From VBAS01 sp035318985 (GTDB lineage: Bacteria > Bacteroidota > Bacteroidia > Chitinophagales > Chitinophagaceae), in contig DATHDP010000024.1 of NCBI GenBank assembly GCA_035318985.1, positions 1 to 21,203 on the forward strand: DNA of 21,203 nt. Reading direction: 5' to 3'. The position numbers and the translations under genes were made by a program. This document shows positions 1 through 6,608 of the stretch, one piece after another. Position 1 is the first letter of the stretch, and the number at the start of each line of letters is the position of its first letter. The notes beneath the pieces were generated by a model, which saw only the letters and a program-made list of their open reading frames with translations, made no database searches and had not been told where the DNA came from.

Positions 1-2
1 AG

Positions 3-884
3 TCACTCACCAGTCGGCAGTCGGCAGTTAGCAGTAATGCCGATTCAAAACTGCAGACTGCGAACTGCATACTGATTTATTGTTGGCGCGGCGGTATGCG
101 TAGCGGAGCTGTTAGCTGGCTGCTTGATGTATACGGGTTTAAGGTGCATACCCTTGTTGGCGGTTATAAGAAATTCAGAACCCGTGTCCTTGATACTTTC
201 AAACTTCCTTTTGATCTAAAAATTATTGGCGGCTACACTGGTGCGGGAAAAACAGAAGTGATCAAAGAATTAGAAAGAGTGGGGGAACATGTGATCGATC
301 TTGAAGATATTGCCAAACATAAGGGCTCCGCATTTGGAAGTATCGGACTGCCAGCCCAGCCGACGCAGGAAATGTTTGAAAATTTATTGAGCATCCGTCT
401 ACGAACTCTGCGATATGAATCAAACAGTACTCCTAATTCAAACCCGCAATTAATTATTGATCATTCGCCGATCTGGCTAGAAGACGAAAGCCAACGAATT
501 GGTCTTATTAATATTCCTAATGAGTTATGGCAAACCATGCGGCGATCACCCCTTCACTTCCTGGATATTCCTTTTGAAGAAAGGCTTAAACATATTGTTG
601 AGGAATATGGCTGCTTCGATAAAGAAAAAATGATCGAGGCCATCTTGAGAATAAAAGAAAGATTGGGTGGTCTTGAAGCCAAAAAAGCCATTGAGTTTTT
701 AAACGAGGATAATACAATAGAAAGTTTCCGCATTTTGCTGAAATATTACGATAAATGGTACACAAAGGGCCTGCACAATCGGGAGAACATAATTTCGTTA
801 TTACAAATAGTGAAATGTAGTTCCGTTACTTCTGAAAATGCAAAAAAATTAGTCCAACAGCCTGTGTATCATGAAAAACCTTAA
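3..884 (+). CDS. selU: tRNA 2-selenouridine synthase SelU/MnmH, 5' end outside the window
   Basis: SelU replaces the sulfur of 2-thiouridine at tRNA wobble position 34 with selenium, using selenophosphate. Visible are the end of the rhodanese domain, with the catalytic-cysteine loop IYCWRGGMRSG (Cys codon 81-83), and the complete P-loop domain: Walker A GGYTGAGKT near 225-251, then VIDLEDIAKHKGSAFG and QPTQEMFE. From that Cys to the stop there are 267 residues, as expected for the family, so the ATG at 96 is internal and not the start. The frame stays open to the window edge. Codons 11-74 are an inverted repeat that does not look like rhodanese sequence and ends right before IYCWRGG. The gene is therefore either interrupted in frame or has an unusual insertion; the upstream half is not visible. 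The last 14 bases overlap the next gene, and selD lies downstream, which supports the assignment. Confidence 0.9.
   Translation, partial: SLTSRQSAVSSNADSKLQTANCILIYCWRGGMRSGAVSWLLDVYGFKVHTLVGGYKKFRTRVLDTFKLPFDLKIIGGYTGAGKTEVIKELERVGEHVIDLEDIAKHKGSAFGSIGLPAQPTQEMFENLLSIRLRTLRYESNSTPNSNPQLIIDHSPIWLEDESQRIGLINIPNELWQTMRRSPLHFLDIPFEERLKHIVEEYGCFDKEKMIEAILRIKERLGGLEAKKAIEFLNEDNTIESFRILLKYYDKWYTKGLHNRENIISLLQIVKCSSVTSENAKKLVQQPVYHEKP
11..74. repeat. Inverted repeat with period-7 arms inside the selU frame
   Basis: The left arm (11-35) is CAGT then three GCAGT blocks, each separated by two variable bases. The right arm (50-74) is three ACTGC blocks and a final ACTG with the same spacing. The arms are 25 bases each around a 14-base loop (36-49) and are exactly symmetric. 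The 5-base blocks pair; the two-base spacers mostly do not. A degenerate extra unit at 8-14 suggests the element continues to the left. It is translated in frame as part of selU without a stop. Confidence 0.8.
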
Positions 885-2358
885 CTCTTTACTGCTTCTC
901 TTTTTTATTCCCATTTTTGGATTTGCTCAATCATTAAATGGCGTTTATACCGGTGTTCTGTCAAACGACAGTACAACGATCCGGAAGGACCAATCATTTG
1001 AAATGGCACTGACCGAATATAATGGCAAAGTGTATGGCTATGCCTATTCAACTTTCATTATAAACGATACTCTGTATTACATTATTAAAAGGGTAAAAGG
1101 AAAAATTAACGGCGACATCTGCGAAGTAGAAGACGATGAAGTGATCTCTCACAACTTTCCTCAGAAACCAGAAAAGAAAGTTTTTGTTACTTATACTTTA
1201 AGAAGAAATGCTTCAGACAGCGTCTGGCGATTGGATGGAAACTGGAAAACAAATCTTACAAAAAGATATTATGCGATCTCGGGAAAGGTGGAAGCACAAG
1301 AGGAAAAAGACCTTAGTAAGTCAAAGCTCTATGAACACCTTGGTGATCTTGATCTGCAAAAAACGCTTGCCCTTAATAAACCAAAAGAAAAAACTCCTGA
1401 AAAAGCTAAAGAAGATAAAAATGATGTTGCTAAAAATATAGTAAAGAAAGAGGAGAAGAAAAGTGCTCAACCAGTTGAATCAAAACCGGTCGAGAAGAAT
1501 ACCCAGCTAACTTTTATTATAACAGATACGAAAGTTCCAGATACTAAGATCCCAGATAATAAAACAACTTCAGTTGCTGTAAACCTGCCTGACCGGCAGG
1601 CAGGCAACCAACCGAACCAGGTTGAAAAGAAAGATGTTGGTGTAGCAAACACAAATACTATTGAGAAAAAACCTGAAACCAACACTGTAAAGACAGAAAC
1701 TAAACTTCCCGATAATAAAACAGCTTCTACAGCCATTAGTAACCAAACCGATCCTAATGAAAAGAAAAATGTTGTTGCTACTAATTCAACCACGGTTGAT
1801 AAAAAGCCGGAGCCACCTGTTGTTAAACAAGAAACCAAACTTCCCGATAACAAACCTGTTGTTGCCGTTAATAATCAGTCGAATCAGAATGAAAAGAAAG
1901 ATGTAGCAGCAACTGATAAAAAACCGACAGAGAATAAAGCTGATGGACAATATGAATTCCAGGAATTAAGAAGCAGAAGGAAATTAAAACCCGCAGCTTC
2001 TTTGGTTGATGGAAGAGTATCTATTCCTTCGGAAACCATTTATTTCAAATCTGATAGCCTGTCGATCGCTTTGTATGATAACGGAGAGGTAGACGGCGAT
2101 ACGGTAACTGTGATCATAAATGATGAAGTGTTCATAGAAAAACAGGGATTGAAATCTTCGGCTTTCAGAAAAACATTTTATGTTCCGGAAAACGAAAGTG
2201 ATTCTCTGCTTGTAGTATTATTTGCAAATAATCTTGGAAAATATCCACCTAATACCGGGCTGTTACAAATAAAAGACGGCGAAGATATTTTTTATGTTCG
2301 TTTCAAAGCTGACCTTGACAAGAATGCGGCAATAGTGTTGCGCAGAAAATACAAATAA
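871..2358 (+). CDS. Exported repeat-rich protein of unknown function
   Basis: 495 residues. A signal peptide at 1-20 (MKNLNSLLLLFFIPIFGFAQ) points to export. Residues about 22-140 look like a compact beta-rich domain (GVYTGVLSND, YYAISGKV). Residues about 150-370 are a Lys/Asp/Asn/Pro-rich linker with three degenerate repeats carrying TK(I/L)PDNK at residues 225-231, 277-283 and 322-328. The C-terminal 100 residues (YDNGEVDGDTVTVIINDE, NNLGKYPPNTG) resemble a beta domain that I recall from other Bacteroidota secreted proteins but cannot name. The start overlaps selU by 14 bases and selD follows after 30 bases, so the gene is probably in the sel transcript. Nothing in the protein suggests a selenium function, so the link may be only transcriptional. 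An antisense ORF over the linker is a shadow. Confidence 0.85.
   Translation: MKNLNSLLLLFFIPIFGFAQSLNGVYTGVLSNDSTTIRKDQSFEMALTEYNGKVYGYAYSTFIINDTLYYIIKRVKGKINGDICEVEDDEVISHNFPQKPEKKVFVTYTLRRNASDSVWRLDGNWKTNLTKRYYAISGKVEAQEEKDLSKSKLYEHLGDLDLQKTLALNKPKEKTPEKAKEDKNDVAKNIVKKEEKKSAQPVESKPVEKNTQLTFIITDTKVPDTKIPDNKTTSVAVNLPDRQAGNQPNQVEKKDVGVANTNTIEKKPETNTVKTETKLPDNKTASTAISNQTDPNEKKNVVATNSTTVDKKPEPPVVKQETKLPDNKPVVAVNNQSNQNEKKDVAATDKKPTENKADGQYEFQELRSRRKLKPAASLVDGRVSIPSETIYFKSDSLSIALYDNGEVDGDTVTVIINDEVFIEKQGLKSSAFRKTFYVPENESDSLLVVLFANNLGKYPPNTGLLQIKDGEDIFYVRFKADLDKNAAIVLRRKYK
1584..1605. repeat. 21-bp palindrome inserted in frame in a coding sequence
   Basis: CCTGCCT (1584-1590) and AGGCAGG (1598-1604) are perfect inverted copies around the core GACCGGC, giving a 21-bp palindrome with one mismatched pair. 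It adds the seven residues LPDRQAG (239-245). The host protein's internal repeats show that it is an insertion: TK(I/L)PDNK motifs are 52 residues apart across it but 45 apart in the next interval, a difference of exactly seven. Confidence 0.8.
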
Positions 2359-2388
2359 TAAATCCCGTCTATCCCCGAGATTTGCGGA

Positions 2389-3483
2389 ATGATTGAACAA
2401 ACAAATTCTGCCACTAACCCAGCTTTAGGGAATGAGGGCATCAAGCTTACACAATATTCTCACGGCGCCGGCTGCGGCTGTAAGATCGCTCCAAAAGTGT
2501 TAGATGAAATTTTAAAAACTAATATTTCAGTTCCTGATAATAAAAATCTTCTTGTTGGTAACAGCAGTAAGGATGATGCCGCTGTTTATGACCTTGAAAA
2601 TGGCATGGCTTTAATTTCCACTACGGATTTCTTTATGCCGATCGTTGATGATGCTTTTGATTTTGGAAGAATTGCAGCTGCTAATTCTATCAGCGATGTT
2701 TATGCTATGGGTGGAAAACCACTTCTTGCAATTGCCATACTCGGATGGCCCGTAGAAAAGCTTCCTGTTGAACTTGCACAAAAGATCATTGATGGAGGAA
2801 GAACGATCTGCAATGAAGCGGGGATCCCATTGGCCGGCGGGCACAGCATTGATTCACCCGAACCCATTTTTGGTTTGGCCGTTACAGGTATTGTCAATAA
2901 AGAAAACTTGAAAAAAAATAACAGCGCAGAAGAAGGTGACCTGATCTTTCTTACAAAACCCCTGGGCGTTGGCATTTTATCTACCGCACAAAAAAGAGGA
3001 TTGCTGAAAGATGAACATTTACAAATGATGATAAACCAAATGACCACATTGAATAAAATCGGTGAGGAGTTGGGAAAAATAAAAGGAGTGACAGCAATGA
3101 CGGATGTAACAGGCTTCGGCTTGTTTGGTCACTTAATTGAAATGGCTGAAGGCAGTGGCTTAAGTGCAGAAGTTTATTATGATAAAATCCCGGTAGCTGA
3201 TGGAGTTAAAGAATATATCAGTCAACGAATTTTTCCGGATGCCACTACCAGGAACTGGAGCAGCTATAGCGATAAAATAAAATTTGAGAAGGGGGTGAAT
3301 GTAATGGAAGCATTTACTTTATTACCCGACCCGCAAACAAATGGCGGATTGCTGATCAGTGTAAAAGAAAATGCAAAGGATGAAGTGATCGGTTTATTTA
3401 AAAAAGAAGGATTAGAAAAATTTATTGAGCCAATAGGCAAATTTATTTCGAAAGGGGAGAAGATGATAGAAGTAAAAAAGTAG
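2389..3483 (+). CDS. selD: Selenide, water dikinase (selenophosphate synthetase) SelD
   Basis: SelD makes selenophosphate from selenide and ATP, releasing AMP and phosphate; selenophosphate is the selenium donor for SelU. The 364-residue protein is close to the usual family length. The N-terminal catalytic loop HGAGCGCK (residues 25-32) carries the nucleophile position as Cys29 rather than selenocysteine, with the conserved Lys32. Also present are the ATP/metal-binding segments SSKDDAAVYDL, TTDFFMPIVDD and ANSISDVYAMGGKP, and the GHSIDSPEPIFGLAVTG stretch. The start gives the family's normal N-terminal extension before LTQYSHGAGCGC. The gene lies 30 bases after the secreted protein and 2 bases before the DinB gene, in the same direction as selU. 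The visible context suggests selenium is used here for selenouridine in tRNA. Whether a selenocysteine pathway exists elsewhere cannot be judged. Confidence 0.96.
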   Translation: MIEQTNSATNPALGNEGIKLTQYSHGAGCGCKIAPKVLDEILKTNISVPDNKNLLVGNSSKDDAAVYDLENGMALISTTDFFMPIVDDAFDFGRIAAANSISDVYAMGGKPLLAIAILGWPVEKLPVELAQKIIDGGRTICNEAGIPLAGGHSIDSPEPIFGLAVTGIVNKENLKKNNSAEEGDLIFLTKPLGVGILSTAQKRGLLKDEHLQMMINQMTTLNKIGEELGKIKGVTAMTDVTGFGLFGHLIEMAEGSGLSAEVYYDKIPVADGVKEYISQRIFPDATTRNWSSYSDKIKFEKGVNVMEAFTLLPDPQTNGGLLISVKENAKDEVIGLFKKEGLEKFIEPIGKFISKGEKMIEVKK

Positions 3484-3485
3484 CC

Positions 3486-4016
3486 ATGCAAATACACGAC
3501 AAGCCACAGATCATTTCAGCATTGAATGAAAATGTAGATGCATTCAATAATTACATTGCTCCATTGACCAAAGAGCAATTTGAAACTTCGCCAGGTGCTA
3601 AGTGGAGTGCCGGGCAAAATCTTGATCATCTTATTCGTGCTATAAAACCATTGCAGCTTGCTTATGGTTTACCAAAGTTTGCTTTGCGAATCCTGTTTGG
3701 TAAAACCAATCGCCCATCAAAAACCTATGATGAACTGGTGGCAAAATATAAGGCTAAGCTTGCTGCAGGAGGTCGTGCAAGTGGTCCGTTTATTCCACCA
3801 TTTATTGGTTTTGAAAAAAAGGATTCATTAATAAAAAATTATGCTGAGCAAAAACAAAAACTGATCTCTAAAATTGAAAAGCAAAACGAAAAAGATCTTG
3901 ATGTTTATATCCTGCCACATCCTTTATTGGGAAAAGTAACTTTGAGAGAGATGCTTTATTTTACTGTTCATCATAATGAGCATCATTTGGAGACGGTGAG
4001 AAGTCGTACTGCATAA
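3486..4016 (+). CDS. DinB/YfiT-like four-helix protein
   Basis: A 176-residue protein of the DinB-like superfamily, four-helix-bundle proteins that usually bind a metal through three histidines. Visible ligand candidates are His48 in NLDHLI and the C-terminal cluster FTVHHNEHH (His162, 163, 166, 167). The N-terminal pattern (LTKEQFETSPGAKWSAGQNLDHL) is typical. Some members act as thiol-dependent transferases or in stress responses, but the substrate cannot be predicted here. It begins two bases after the selD stop and is probably the last gene of the sel transcript; no signal peptide is seen. A role in selenium or thiol chemistry would be only a guess from position. Confidence 0.85.
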   Translation: MQIHDKPQIISALNENVDAFNNYIAPLTKEQFETSPGAKWSAGQNLDHLIRAIKPLQLAYGLPKFALRILFGKTNRPSKTYDELVAKYKAKLAAGGRASGPFIPPFIGFEKKDSLIKNYAEQKQKLISKIEKQNEKDLDVYILPHPLLGKVTLREMLYFTVHHNEHHLETVRSRTA

Positions 4017-4104
4017 AGCAAACCAAGTCAATACGGAGTTTGGCCATTAAAAGTTCATATATTTATGCGTATGAGTAATTTTAAAACCCAAACCAAATAA
4101 AAAT

Positions 4105-4557
4105 ATGGAAATTGAAGTTTGGCATATTTGGATAATCATAGCGATTTTACTTTTCATATTAGAGGTTTTCGCACCAACATTTTTAATGGCTTGTCTTGCT
4201 CTTGGTTGCATTGCTGCTGGAATTTCATCATACCTTGATTATGGAATAAAAATTCAACTGCTTTCTTTTTCTATCGGGACACTCATCGGTTTTTTTGGTG
4301 TACGACCTTTTATGCTTAAATATGCTCACAGAAACAGCAACAAAGTAAAAACTAATATAGAGGCTCTTGTGGGTAAAGTTGGCAAAGTAACTGTAACAAT
4401 AGACAGTTCCCAATATCAAGGAAGAGTAATAGTTGAAGGAGAAGACTGGAGAGCTGAAACAAAAAACAATGAGATTATTAATGAAGGAGAAAGAATTGAA
4501 GTGCTAAAGATAAATAGCACAATTTTAATTGTTAAACGAACTAATAAAAACCAATAA
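4105..4557 (+). CDS. NfeD-like membrane protein
   Basis: 150 residues of the short NfeD type. It has hydrophobic helices at about 8-25, 28-45 and 52-68, then a soluble C-terminal beta (OB-fold) domain from about residue 80 (EALVGKVGKVTVTI, GRVIVEGEDWRAE). Short NfeD proteins lack the ClpP-like protease domain and pair with SPFH/stomatin proteins encoded next to them. Here the SPFH gene starts one base after the stop, the classic arrangement (compare E. coli ybbL/qmcA). The likely role is at membrane microdomains or in membrane-protein quality control, as partner of the SPFH oligomer. The 88-base gap upstream holds only weak promoter-like sequence (TATATTTA at 4058-4065). Confidence 0.88.
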   Translation: MEIEVWHIWIIIAILLFILEVFAPTFLMACLALGCIAAGISSYLDYGIKIQLLSFSIGTLIGFFGVRPFMLKYAHRNSNKVKTNIEALVGKVGKVTVTIDSSQYQGRVIVEGEDWRAETKNNEIINEGERIEVLKINSTILIVKRTNKNQ

Positions 4558-4558
4558 T

Positions 4559-5524
4559 ATGGGCGTTACAATCATTTTAGGATTAATTGCATTATTTGTA
4601 ATTGTCTTCGCTCTTATGGGCTTCAAGATTATTCAGCAAGCCGAGACAATGGTAATTGAACGACTTGGTAAATACAACCGAACGTTACCAGCTGGTATAA
4701 ATATCATTTGGCCTATCATTGATAGACCGCGTTCAACAGTTTGGAGAGACGGTGTAAGAGGAGCCCTTTCTTATAAAAGCACAATAGATTTGAGAGAAAC
4801 TGTTTATGAATTTCCTAAACAAAATGTAATTACTAAGGATAATGTTGCTACCGAAATCAATGCTATTATTTATTTTCAAATTACTGACCCTGTCAAAGCA
4901 GTATATGAAATTTCAAATCTGCCTGAGGCAATTGAGAAACTCACTCAGACAACATTGAGGAATGTAATTGGCGAAATGGATTTAGACCAAACTCTTACAT
5001 CAAGAGATACAATAAACGGAAAACTTCGCAGTGTCCTCGATGAAGCCTCTCATAAATGGGGCGTGAAAGTAAGTAGAGTAGAATTGCAAGACATTAATCC
5101 CCCTAAACACATAAGAGATGCAATGGAAAAACAAATGCAAGCAGAACGTTCAAAGCGAGCCTCAATTCTTGAATCAGAAGGAAAGAAAGCATCGCAAGTA
5201 TTAGAATCAGAAGGATTGAAAACAGCAGAAATAAATAAAGCAGATGGCGAAAAACAAGCAATGATATTAATAGCAGAAGGGCAAGCCCAAGCTAGGATAA
5301 GAACCGCACAAGGAGAAGCAGAAGCAATTCAAAAAATTACACACGCAATTGGTTCAACAAAAAGCGACCCAGTAAATTATCTTATTGCAGTTCGTTACAT
5401 TGACAAATTAGGTGAAATGGTAAGTGGAAAAGACAATAAAGTAATTTATATTCCATACGAAGCAACTGGAATTTTAAGTTCAATTGGCGGAATTAAAGAG
5501 TTGCTGACAACTTCTAACAAGTAA
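4559..5524 (+). CDS. SPFH/band 7 (stomatin/QmcA-like) membrane protein
   Basis: 321 residues from the ATG at 4559. A TTG ten codons upstream would run into the nfeD end and is less likely. An N-terminal membrane helix (residues about 3-22) is followed by an SPFH domain (about 25-190: AETMVIERLGKYNRTLPAGI, LRETVYEFPKQNVITKDNV, GVKVSRVELQDINPP). Next comes an Ala/Glu-rich coiled coil (about 195-260) with repeated ESEG/AEGQA/AQGEAEA units, then a short C-terminal tail. These are the marks of the stomatin/slipin/QmcA group, which forms large rings on the membrane. The NfeD partner is one base upstream. The gene converges on the hydrolase gene at 5596. Confidence 0.93.
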   Translation: MGVTIILGLIALFVIVFALMGFKIIQQAETMVIERLGKYNRTLPAGINIIWPIIDRPRSTVWRDGVRGALSYKSTIDLRETVYEFPKQNVITKDNVATEINAIIYFQITDPVKAVYEISNLPEAIEKLTQTTLRNVIGEMDLDQTLTSRDTINGKLRSVLDEASHKWGVKVSRVELQDINPPKHIRDAMEKQMQAERSKRASILESEGKKASQVLESEGLKTAEINKADGEKQAMILIAEGQAQARIRTAQGEAEAIQKITHAIGSTKSDPVNYLIAVRYIDKLGEMVSGKDNKVIYIPYEATGILSSIGGIKELLTTSNK

Positions 5525-5552
5525 AAACTACGCATAACATTAGGTTATACGT
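5525..5552 (-). terminator. Possible terminator of the CtlX-type gene, or a cassette-end hairpin
   Basis: ACGCATAAC (5530-5538) and GTTATACGT (5544-5552) form a 9-bp stem with one mismatch and a 5-base loop. Read on the minus strand, the stem is followed within two bases by a run of five T (complement of 5523-5527), 43 bases past the hydrolase stop. This fits an AT-rich intrinsic terminator. The TAAC...GTTA core also resembles inverted cores of recombination sites, but it does not match the integron attC consensus. Confidence 0.4.
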
Positions 5553-5595
5553 CAGTGGGGTTTGCCATCTAACTATTGTATTTTTAGATTGTTTT

Positions 5596-6516
5596 TCATT
5601 TCCTCACCAAAAAGATCTCCGCTATCATACATCGTACACTTCCGCCTTCTGTTTTTTCAATTACTGGGATCGGTATTGATAATAGTTTACTTCTTGCGGC
5701 CAGTTCTTCTTTTTGTTCTTCAGTCAATGAGTCAAAAGCAGTTTGGCTCATCAATAAAAACTTTTCTCCTTTACTGTTCTTTACCTGCAACATATTACCC
5801 GCAAAAGAATGCATTTGATCTTTTGTGATCCTTATCGCCTCATGGCCGGAGCTTTCCAATAATTGTCTTACTGCTATTAACTCCCATTCTTCTTCAATTG
5901 CTTCTTCACATAAGATCGCAAAGTTCTCGCCCAATGTCATCATAACATTAGTATGATACACCGGGTGCCCGTTGTTGTCTACTGCAAAAAAAATAATGGC
6001 TCTGTATTTATTTGCATTGGCAAATTTTTCCAGCACTGAAATATCTGTTCTTGGTGAATAGCAAGTATAGATCACTTTATTCTCATGATCCATCACCATG
6101 CTGCCGGTGCCTTCCAAAAATTTTCCTTCTACTTCAAATTCACTCCAATCCTGCAGGTCTTTTACCACAAACTTTTCAGCAAGCATTTTTAAAATATCAT
6201 CTCTCTTCTCAGAACGACGATTGGGTGCATACATTGGAAAAACAGAAATAATTCCTTCGGGTGAAGTGCTCAACCAGTTATTAGGGAAAACAGCCGATGG
6301 CTTTACGGGTGTCGGTGTATCATCGATAACCAAAACATTTATATCCTGCTGCCGCAGTAGTTCAACCATATTGTCAAACTCTTTCAGCGCCGCTTGCTGA
6401 ATAAACCGGGGATCTGTTTTCGTATCAGTCGATTGAAAAAAATTTGTTGCGGCAGTTTCTTCGTTTGCCCTGAATGAAGCAGGACGGACCATAAGTATTG
6501 TGTCGGTGATCTGCAT
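5596..6516 (-). CDS. ctlX: Citrulline hydrolase CtlX-type protein (arginine deiminase/amidinotransferase superfamily)
   Basis: 306 residues of the guanidino-group-modifying superfamily, closest in pattern to CtlX-type proteins, which use citrulline or related amidino compounds. Family segments are visible in order: MVRPASF near the N-terminus, FPNNWLSTSPEG (77-88), the acidic motif EGTGSMVMD (135-143), the catalytic-histidine motif VYHTN (His188) and the C-terminal nucleophile Cys296 in GGSVRCMIAE. There is no signal peptide, so it is probably cytoplasmic. The gene stands alone, divergent from the cyclase gene with 92 bases between the start codons, and no arginine-catabolism gene is nearby. 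Substrate assignment rests on family resemblance only; a dimethylarginine or other amidino substrate is possible. Confidence 0.8.
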   Translation of the reverse strand: MQITDTILMVRPASFRANEETAATNFFQSTDTKTDPRFIQQAALKEFDNMVELLRQQDINVLVIDDTPTPVKPSAVFPNNWLSTSPEGIISVFPMYAPNRRSEKRDDILKMLAEKFVVKDLQDWSEFEVEGKFLEGTGSMVMDHENKVIYTCYSPRTDISVLEKFANANKYRAIIFFAVDNNGHPVYHTNVMMTLGENFAILCEEAIEEEWELIAVRQLLESSGHEAIRITKDQMHSFAGNMLQVKNSKGEKFLLMSQTAFDSLTEEQKEELAARSKLLSIPIPVIEKTEGGSVRCMIAEIFLVRK

Positions 6517-6559
6517 GTGTGTAGTGTGCGATAAAATTAATGATTACGGTGCATCATTC

Positions 6560-6589
6560 TTGACCTCTGCAAAATATGTTTTACATTAG
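6560..6589 (+). promoter_or_regulatory. Candidate promoter of the cyclase gene
   Basis: TTG (6560-6562), a 19-base spacer and TACATTAG (6582-6589) match the Bacteroidota -33/-7 pattern (TANNTTTG) at 7 of 8 positions in the -7 element. If it is used, the ATG at 6576 lies inside the promoter and translation must start at 6609. Confidence 0.4.
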
Positions 6590-6608
6590 AAGGAAGTTTC
6601 TCCGGGAA

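Noticed and set aside
1467..1853. 128-codon minus-strand ORF over the repetitive linker
   Set aside because: It is antisense to a well-supported gene and arises from the low-complexity Lys/Asp/Asn codons; it has no family resemblance.
2389..2500. Possible selenocysteine in SelD
   Set aside because: The catalytic position is a TGC cysteine codon and no in-frame TGA is present.
5530..5552. Integron attC site
   Set aside because: The inverted core does not match RYYYAAC/GTTRRRY and the site is far shorter than known attC sites; no integrase is seen.
5562..5828. Plus-strand ORF of 88 codons
   Set aside because: It lies mostly antisense to the CtlX-type gene, with no recognisable motif or promoter.
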